Below, piece by piece: positions 57,390 through 64,000 of a DNA stretch of 64,000 nt. The notes below the pieces were generated by a model, which was not told the DNA's origin, searched no databases, and was given only the letters and a program-made list of their open reading frames with translations. The DNA is taken from positions 5,958,501-6,022,500 of the forward strand of contig CANTUQ010000055.1 in assembly GCA_947683425.1 (NCBI GenBank). Reading direction: 5' to 3'. The DNA comes from Excoecaria cochinchinensis (lineage: Eukaryota; Streptophyta; Magnoliopsida; Malpighiales; Euphorbiaceae). The position numbers were made by a program, and so were the translations under genes. How positions within the stretch are numbered: position 1 is the stretch's first letter; each line of letters opens with the position of its first letter.

Positions 57390-57868
57390 ACCAGAACTTA
57401 TATTTTTCTTAACCCTTCCTATTTAATTTTCTGTGTTTATGTTTTAATTTTTAATTACTAGTTATTTGTATTTGTATTTTTATTTTTTCTTAAATAAAAA
57501 ATATATATATATATATATATAAAATAAAATAAAATAAAAAATTAAAAAAAAATATATATATATATATAATAATAAAGTATTCTATAAAAAAAATATATAT
57601 ATATATATATATAGTAATAATAATAATAAAATAAAATTATTATATATATTTTTATAAAATAATATTCCTTAAATTTTTAGTGTGTTAGAATGTTAATTTG
57701 TTATTTTTAATGTTTAATTTGTTGGATTTAATTTGTGTTATTTGGTTTTGATTTGTTTCATTGTTTTGGAAATTAATAGTTGAGAAGGAAGAAAATTTCA
57801 ATTGAGGAGCAAGAAGCCAAGAAGTGCAAATTGGGACAAGGAGGGCAGTAGCATCAGGTAAAGCGCGA
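57390..57868. other. Element G spacer with AT microsatellites
   Basis: 57495-57660 contains (TA)n runs, AAAAT repeats and (AAT)n. 57720-57868 is purine-rich upstream sequence resembling in layout the LTR segment before its palindrome array. No ORF. Confidence 0.75.
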
Positions 57869-58200
57869 AAACACAGCTGTGCTTTTCAAAAGCACAGCTG
57901 TACTTTAATTTAAAACACGGCAATGCTGAGCGCGCTGAAAAGCACAGCTGTGCTTCTATCAAAAGCACAGCTGTGCTTTCATTTAAAACGCACGCCGAAA
58001 CGCAGCGCTGAAAAAAGCACAGCTGTGCTTATTTCAAAAGCACAGCTGTGCGTTTTCGCACAGCCTCCTTTAACACACGCTGTGCCCCTCTTTCTTCTTC
58101 CTTTCTCTTTTCTTTTCCCTTTTTCCCCCCTGTTCTTCAAAAATTAAAATTTTCTCTCAATTTCTCTTTGATCTTCACTGACAATCCAAGCTAATCTCAG
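57869..58200 (+). promoter_or_regulatory. Putative internal promoter and leader exon for G ORF2
   Basis: Six copies of the AAGCACAGCTGTGCTT palindrome or variants (57869-58054), then a strongly CT-rich leader (58085-58140, TTTCTTCTTCC to CCCTTTTTCCCCCC) and a splice donor TCTCAG|GTAATTT at 58200/58201. The combination repeats that of the LTR (array then transcription start). No convincing TATA box is visible. Promoter function is inference. Confidence 0.55.
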
Positions 58201-59744
58201 GTAATTTTAATTTTATGCGATTGTATAGAGCTTAAAAGGAATTCTTTTCATTTTCTTTCTTCAATTTTCCTATTTGCCGATTCTGATCTTTCCCAAATTT
58301 TTATGCAATAAATTCCAGATTTCTTTTGGGTTAAAAGAATTAAGAGCTCTCTTTCTCTTTTCCGTTATTTATCTTCCAATTTCCTTAAGTCAGTAGCTAA
58401 ATTCAACATTTCCAGGTATTTAATTTCCCCACTCTTCGCATTTTTAATTTCTCATTTTAATTGACTGGGTTTGATTCTCAAATGGAAATTTTGTTGTGTT
58501 AATTGTGAATTTTGATGTGTGTTGCTTCTTCGGGCCAACGTGAACAGAAATGGGTAATTAGGATTGAAAAGATTGTGCTTAAAAATCTAGTTAGAATCAT
58601 GCTTACCAACTATTTGATGAAATGCCTGAATGAGAAATGCATGTACATTAATGGACTTATAATGTGATTAACTCAGCAATTTGTTAATTTATCCTGGCCA
58701 ACTCTGTTAATATGATATTTTGAGATAATGTTCATATTTAGATGGCATAAATTAGGTTGTGTAAACAGGCAATTAGGTCACTGTTGGCATGTCCACTGCT
58801 GATTTGGAACTTTAACTAATTGAGCTTTATCTGACCATATTGTACACTGAGCAATTGCATTTTGAGCCTAATTTCATATGTGTTTGTGTTTAAATTGCTA
58901 TTATAGCAGTGTTGAGTTGATGGATGCCATTTGAATTGAATTTGAACTCAGTACTCATTGTGTTAGATGGGGATATATTGTGCATTTTGCCTTGAAATAT
59001 AGCTGCTGGAAATGGGGAGTTTGGACTTCAAAATTCTGAATTGAATGGCTTTGAGATAATTGGGGCAATTATGCATTGTATGAATATGGAAAGAAAATTT
59101 TTGCAAGTTAAATTCTAATTGCTTGAGATTATGCTTGGTATTATCTTGTTTTAATGATATTGCTGTTGCTTTAGTTTTTAATTTAGATGCAATTGAATAT
59201 TGTGCTCGATTGAATTGAGTCAAATGCATGTTTGCTAGTTCCCGACTTGATGGGATTAGGATAAGTTGTTTTGGATGCCAATTTTTCACATTTTTATTTA
59301 CATGCAACTTTGAATTTTTCCTACATATTTTTGCTGTGAATGAAGCAGTGATTAAGTGAACTTTGCATTTCTCTCTATTATTCTCCAATAATTGCATTTA
59401 TTTTATTTTTGGCATGTACACTTCAAGAATTGATTACTTGTGCTTATTGTCATTCTCCACTTTGTGCTTTTCATTTTTAATTTCGTTAAATTCTAATTTG
59501 TGCAATCTTCCAATTGTTACTATTTTGTGAATAGAATCTGTACTTCAACATGTTTATACATTTGCCTTATGCTTAATGTTTCAAGTTTTGCATCATCATT
59601 AGCTAGAAAGTATATTTATTTTGCAAATTTCTGTTGTAAAGTGTTGGTGAGTTTTGATATTATTTTTCCAATTTAGTTATAGATGTGGTGTGCGCTTAAT
59701 GAAACCAAGAATGTTTTGAACAAAGTGTTTGCTTTCTTTTTCAG
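58201..59744 (+). other. Predicted leader intron of G ORF2
   Basis: 1544 bases, donor CAG|GTAATT, acceptor TTCTTTTTCAG|GAACC. T-rich throughout and without any ORF of note. An alternative donor TTTCCAG|GTATTT is at about 58416. The ATG of ORF2 is 5 bases into the next exon. Confidence 0.6.
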
Positions 59745-59749
59745 GAACC

Positions 59750-61252
59750 ATGGTTCGCAATAGAGAGGAGCAACCATCAGCGCCCATTCAGCCTCCTGAC
59801 TGGTTGACTCCAGAACAGCGCACCCTGTTCAATAAGCTAGCTGCGAAGATTATTATTTCGAGTAGGTTTATGAGTATGAAGACACTCATCGACCTGGGCA
59901 TACAAGAGAGGGTAGTATCTTTGCTGAGGAACATCGGATGGGAGGAGTTCTTTTCTCTGAATGGTCCGACTTATCCTGAGATAACATTGGAGTTCCTTAG
60001 TACGTTTCAGTACTCTCCTAGGTTATCTCTGGATGATCGGAATACCATTCAGTTTAGAGTACGCAATATCCCTTATTTTCTATCTATTTCTGACCTGGCT
60101 AGATACTTGAGGTTGCCAGAGGATGGGGAGGTGCATGTTGTGGGTGATTCAGCTGTGCATTGGGCTATTATTGGGAAGCCCAATATGGATTTTCATGCGA
60201 GAAACACCAAGTCAACGAAGCTCCGCTCTCCAGTCTATCAGTACTTACACCGAGTGATGACTTCATCAGTGTTCATGCGACCAGGGTGTCCTAGCAATGT
60301 GAGCACACCAGACTTATTCTTCTTATATGCTATGGAGACCGGCACCAGAGTTAATGCCGTACCTTGGTTGTGTAAGCAACTGAAGAGAGCCACCGCTACT
60401 TCAGGGAAGAGGATTGGGATTGGTGGATTGATCACCTTGATCATGAGAGCCCTGCATCTGCCTACTCCTGACATGGGACCAGCTTTAGGGTCATCGTACT
60501 TGATTGATGAGGAGGTAGTGCTCAGATGTAGGATCGCTATAGAGGATCCTTCTTCCGAGAGTGGATATCGACTTAGGAGAGCGGAGGAGATGGAGGCCCA
60601 TGACTTGGGTGATGATGGAGAGGGAGATTCTGATGATGCCCGTCCGCCAGCTGATCACGATACTGATGCTCCACCACCACCTCCGCCACAGAGAGCTACT
60701 TCCAGTAGGAGGGTGAGACGGAGGAGTGATATTCCCTTCTCCCCTCCAGATATGAGTCGGTATGCTCAGGGGCATGATGAGCCATCTTCTTCTACAGCCC
60801 CTCCATCCTCAGCTCCACATCTAGATGCTTCTTTGGTGCAGACTTTGATATCTGAGATTCAGTCTATGACAGCATCGATGATGCAGTTTCAGACTTCTTT
60901 TAGTGAGTTGAGGAGGGAGCAGGCAGCCTTTCAGGAGAGGGTGTGGGAGAGATTGGATGAGCTGAGCAGAGGATTGGCGGAGGTCAGGGCAGCTACCGCT
61001 CAGAGTGACCAGATGATATCTGGCGTGGACTTATCGGTACAGCGAGCTTGGGAGCGACTGGCTTCTATTGAGACTCAGCTGGAGCAGGTGCGCCGAGATA
61101 TGGTCCTGGGAGCTGAGCAGAGAGATGCATTTTTGGGATCCTTCCAGCACAGGATTATGACACAGTTGGACAGGTTGAGCGTTGAGATTCGTGGATTTTT
61201 CACTCCTGTTTCCACTGTGTTTCCTCCACATCTGAGACGACCACCACAGTAA
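59750..61252 (+). CDS. Element G ORF2, accessory protein with N-terminal helical domain and C-terminal coiled coil
   Basis: 500 residues. I start it at the ATG in ACCATGG (59750), a good plant context; upstream codons belong to the intron. Residues 1-270 form a compact-looking domain with 'LLRNIGWEEFFSLNGPTYPE', 'EFLSTFQYSPRLSLDDRN', 'IQFRVRNIPYFLSISDLARY' and 'GKRIGIGGLITLIMRALHL'. Residues ~275-370 are acidic, then Pro-rich with a basic patch RRVRRRSD. Residues ~370-480 are a long coiled coil (heptads in 'MQFQTSFSELRREQAAFQER'). It matches the sense ORF of T in start context, N-terminal motifs and coiled-coil tail. It may belong to the family named putative plant transposon protein; I cannot verify this. 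No catalytic motif seen. Confidence 0.78.
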   Translation: MVRNREEQPSAPIQPPDWLTPEQRTLFNKLAAKIIISSRFMSMKTLIDLGIQERVVSLLRNIGWEEFFSLNGPTYPEITLEFLSTFQYSPRLSLDDRNTIQFRVRNIPYFLSISDLARYLRLPEDGEVHVVGDSAVHWAIIGKPNMDFHARNTKSTKLRSPVYQYLHRVMTSSVFMRPGCPSNVSTPDLFFLYAMETGTRVNAVPWLCKQLKRATATSGKRIGIGGLITLIMRALHLPTPDMGPALGSSYLIDEEVVLRCRIAIEDPSSESGYRLRRAEEMEAHDLGDDGEGDSDDARPPADHDTDAPPPPPPQRATSSRRVRRRSDIPFSPPDMSRYAQGHDEPSSSTAPPSSAPHLDASLVQTLISEIQSMTASMMQFQTSFSELRREQAAFQERVWERLDELSRGLAEVRAATAQSDQMISGVDLSVQRAWERLASIETQLEQVRRDMVLGAEQRDAFLGSFQHRIMTQLDRLSVEIRGFFTPVSTVFPPHLRRPPQ

Positions 61253-61678
61253 ACTATTGTATATATTTCAGGAAGTGATTCGTACACAACAGATTCTGTA
61301 TATATTTATTTATTTATTTTAGTTAATGAAATTGATGAAGTCATGCAATGTATGATTTTATTTACTTTATTATATTTTGGAACTGTGTGGCTGAGCCAAT
61401 GCCGTGTGATAGGATAGATATTATTTGTGTTGGCTATGAATTTCACAGATTTCAAAGTATTTCATTTTGCACAGTGATTATTGAATTCTTGCATAGGTTT
61501 TGAATTTTCTTCAATTTGCACAGGTGGCATGCAGAAATTTTGTATGGTTGTTAATTTTGCACAATAATTAATTTATGTTTGCCATTTTTGAGGTGCTTGC
61601 AATTGATTTTAAATTGCAATGAGTTTAGCACAGCATAGGGGAAATTTTTTGAAAAATATCTTTGTGTGCTTCACTTTC

Positions 61679-61719
61679 TTGCACTGAGGACAGTGCAACA
61701 TTTTGAGTTTGGGGTGGAG
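61679..61719 (+). other. PPT-like site with AGGA-loop hairpin, internal in G
   Basis: TTGCACTG-AGGA-CAGTGCAA (8-bp perfect stem) followed by TTTTGAGTTTGGGGTGGAG, nearly the same purine-rich string as the true PPT at 63455. It lies 427 bases after ORF2. It may be a second plus-strand priming site or a remnant of an older 3' end. Confidence 0.6.
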
Positions 61720-63328
61720 TACCATTTCAATTTTTCAAACCAAAACCAGATTTGTTTTGTTTTATTGTCTTTTTAGTTTGTTGCGTTTGAGTAGTTGTTA
61801 GTTAATTTTTGTTTTGTTTGTAGTGTGGTTGTGCCAAGTTTGTGTCTAAATATTTTTATGGTTGTTTCTTTTTGATTTTCCTTCGATTTAAATTTTTATT
61901 TTGTCCTAATAGTTCTCAATTGTGAATGATTTTGATCTCAGGTTTAGAAATTTGTGTTTCATTCAATATTAAGTTGAGTGAGAAATAGTCATGTATATAT
62001 CTTTGTTTGTTAGACTGCATGTAAACCTTAATTATACTTTGCAATTTCTAAATTTTGAGCACTTTGGGCCTGTTTTCAAAAATTGAGAAAAATCTAGTTG
62101 CAATTAGGGGATTAGATGAAAACTCACTAAGAGCACTAGAACCTTTCTGATTACCCATCGAAGCGACCTCAGATGAGACACAACTTAGAAAATGATTTAG
62201 GCAACCTTTTTTGTATAGCTACTTTAAATGACTTTTCCTACCTTAATTTCATTGCCTCTTGTTAGCCCGTTGAGCCTATCAATTTAGTATGCTAAATGCG
62301 TGCTTATTTTATTGTTACACATATTAAAACTACCTTTAGCCTTAAATGATTTTTGCCTCCCTTAGAAGAGTGGCCACTCTAGTAAGGTTGGGTTTTTATT
62401 TTAGGTAAAAGGGAATTTAGATTTTGTCAATTCTTGGTGTAAATTTCTGTTTGAGAATTGATTGGTGTGTGTAATGGAGAGTTGAGCCCATTTAAAGAAA
62501 TGAGTTTGGGGTTGATAAAGAGGAATGTGATTTAAGTGGTTTATTGGTCTTGTAAAAAAAAAAAATTAAAGCTCAAGTGTAGTTCTTGCTGGGATTTATA
62601 GACGAATTAAGTACTTTATTTATTGTTAATGGCTAGTTGGTTTTTATGCTTCTAAATAAAAAAATAAAAAATAAAAAATAAAAAAATAAAAAAATAAAAA
62701 AAATTTGAAAAAGAAGAAGCATTGTAAGTTTTTCCTAGCTAGTTGGGCAAAATGTGAATTTGGGGTACAAAATTTAGTGAGACTTGAACTAGTGCCTTGT
62801 GAAAATCGGTGTTGAATATTATGTGGCATTTGTTATTGTGAGTTGAGTTTGATGATGCTAAGGTGTCTTTTAGGCCAATGTTATTTTGATTATATGTAAT
62901 TGAGTTGGGAATATTTATTAGTACGGTTGGGTGATTGTGTTTTGTTTAGGTAGTGGCTATTTTTCTCTAGTGACTTGATCTTTCTTTGTTAGCCAATTTA
63001 CCTAAGCCTAACGTTACAACCAAAATGTAAGACCTCTTGATTCTTTGTTTTGTCTTGTTCTATTTAGTGGAGATGACCTTCTAGTAAGGTTTGGTACGTA
63101 AGAAGAGGCATATGGTGTTTCTTGAGCTTTGAGTGAAAAGCCATGAGTGCATTCATGCATTCGAGTTGATTCCTTTTCCCAACATTGTATCTAGAAGTTT
63201 TGTTTTTAAATGATAAAAATTCTGTTTTGGCCTTTTGCACACACACACAGAAATTGTTTAGTATGTTCTTGTGTTTATTTGTTATTTAGTGAGCATTGGT
63301 ATTAGCAAGCCTATTTTCTTGTTCATTA

Positions 63329-63412
63329 ATTGAGAATGACTCCTTATTTTCTTTTGTTGAGATTGAAATAATTGAGAATGACTCCTTATTTTCTTTTGTT
63401 GAGATTGAAATA
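63329..63412 (+). repeat. 42-bp direct repeat
   Basis: Two identical tandem units around TTGAGAATGACTCCTTATTT plus the start of a third, just upstream of the PPT hairpin; a recent slippage duplication. Confidence 0.9.
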
Positions 63413-63434
63413 ATTGAGAATGTGGTTCATTCAG

Positions 63435-63473
63435 TTTACTCGAGGACGAGTAAAGGTTTGAGTTTGGGGTAGT
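63435..63473 (+). other. Element G polypurine tract with AGGA-loop hairpin
   Basis: TTTACTCG-AGGA-CGAGTAAA (63435-63454, 8-bp perfect stem) then GGTTTGAGTTTGGGGTAG (63455-63472), one base before the 3' LTR at 63474. Confidence 0.8.
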
Positions 63474-64000
63474 TGATAAGTTGCAATTATATTAATATTT
63501 TAGATTAATTCTTGGCATAATTATGTGTTTTATTTATTTAATTTTAATAATAATTAATTAGTTTTTGTGTTTTTATTAATTTATAATGTTTTTATAATTT
63601 TTAATAAGTTTTGGGATGTTTTCAGGTGTTTTATTTTAATCCGGAGTTAAAATGGAGGTTTGGGGTTGATTTTAGAAGAAGTTGGTGAAAATAGGCAAAA
63701 TTGGCCTAAAGCACAGCCGTGCTTTTCAATAGCACAGCTGTGCTTTCGAAGGGACCGCGCAGCACACACGGAACAACACGGCGACACAGCTGTGCTTTCT
63801 CGCAAGGCACAGCTGTGTCACACAGCAAGCGCGGCGCGCACACGGAGCAGCGTCACGCAAATCTCGCCCCCTCGCCCAGAAGCACAGCTGTGCTTCTTCG
63901 CAAAGCACAGCTGTGTCACGCCTTTTTCCGCCAGCACACAGCGCAACCCTAGCCAAAACACAGCTGTGCTTCTCAAAGCACAGCTGTGCTTTTCTCCAGT
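63474..64000 (+). repeat. Element G 3' LTR (first 527 bases, cut by window end)
   Basis: Identical to 54466-54992 except two transitions: T at 54782 versus C, and G at 54814 versus A. It includes the palindrome array at 63708-63996. Confidence 0.93.

Larger units (their letters stand above)
61253..63434. other. Element G 3' noncoding region
   Basis: About 2.2 kb without a supported ORF. Contents: a PPT-like site with hairpin (61679-61719), A-rich runs (62551-62565 and 62653-62703, AAATAAAAAAT repeats), and a 42-bp direct repeat (63329-63412). Polyadenylation signals cannot be fixed. Confidence 0.7.
54466..64000 (+). mobile_element. Element G: young non-autonomous LTR retrotransposon with two accessory ORFs
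   Basis: 5' LTR 54466-56359, PBS 56366-56383, ORF1 56496-57389, internal promoter-like block with leader intron, ORF2 59750-61252, PPT 63455-63472 and the first 527 bases of the 3' LTR (63474 on). The left flank TGTAT (54461-54465) would be the TSD; the right one is out of view. The two LTRs differ at 2 of 527 compared bases, so insertion is very recent. The PBS is the tRNA-Asp type known from Athila elements. No Gag zinc knuckle, protease, RT or integrase is present in the 7.1-kb interior, so replication must be supplied in trans, probably by a related Ty3/Gypsy element. Confidence 0.88.

Noticed and set aside
58963..59397. 144-residue minus-strand frame
   Set aside because: Located inside the predicted leader intron of G ORF2 on the opposite strand; composition-driven, no motif.
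54466..64000. Near-identity of 54466-54992 and 63474-64000 as an assembly duplication
   Set aside because: A PBS follows the first copy and a PPT precedes the second, and the boundaries are TG-starting, as expected of true LTRs; two base differences also argue for two real copies.

Overview
The window is plant nuclear DNA made entirely of nested LTR retrotransposons; I see no host gene, tRNA or rRNA. The assignment rests on Ty3/Gypsy chromovirus polyproteins, a Tat-type pol with two RNase H domains, an Athila-type primer-binding site, CT-rich plant leaders and plant-style introns. The species cannot be told from this sequence, but a medium to large angiosperm genome is implied.

Layout. An old Tat-lineage element, here called T (+ strand), spans almost the whole window: LTR tail and PBS (1-215), gag (1089-2396), PR/RT/RNH/aRNH and the start of INT (21859-25405), INT core (43036-43528), INT tail (45961-46279), an antisense accessory ORF with an apparent intron (46783-48139, -), a sense accessory ORF with a leader intron (48437-50859), a CATATG minisatellite (51160-52125), PPT and 3' LTR (52250-54465). 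Four insertions break T. A (2397-21853, +) is a chromovirus that was itself split by its relative B (5584-15103, -). C (25406-43030, +) is a long LTR-like unit carrying two further insertions: D (28319-37656, -), a complete but dead chromovirus, and E (37882-40759, +), a Tat-type solo LTR. F (43529-45955, -) is a Tat-type solo LTR in the integrase. G (54466 to beyond the window, +) sits in T's 3' LTR. Target-site duplications: A TCACT, B ATTTA, C CGATA/CAATA, D AAAAT, E GGACA, F GTAAG/GTGGG, G TGTAT (left side only).

How the pieces work. A, B and D were autonomous (Gag with zinc knuckle, PR, RT, RNase H, integrase with GPY/F and chromodomain) but now carry stops or lost catalytic residues. 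T is heavily decayed. G is the youngest: 2 differences in 527 aligned LTR bases. It has intact LTR/PBS/PPT signals and two open ORFs, but neither is a recognisable Gag or Pol, so it must borrow its replication machinery. Its second ORF is homologous to T's sense accessory ORF, and in both elements the start codon lies just downstream of a predicted leader intron.

The signals most worth a second look are nucleic-acid structures: an AGGA-loop hairpin just upstream of the polypurine tract in chromoviruses and, with different stem sequences, twice in G; a CTAAGCG hairpin in the 3' part of chromoviral LTRs that co-varies; a different palindrome or hairpin cluster in each LTR family; and a 16-bp palindrome shared by G's LTR and the apparent internal promoter of its second ORF.
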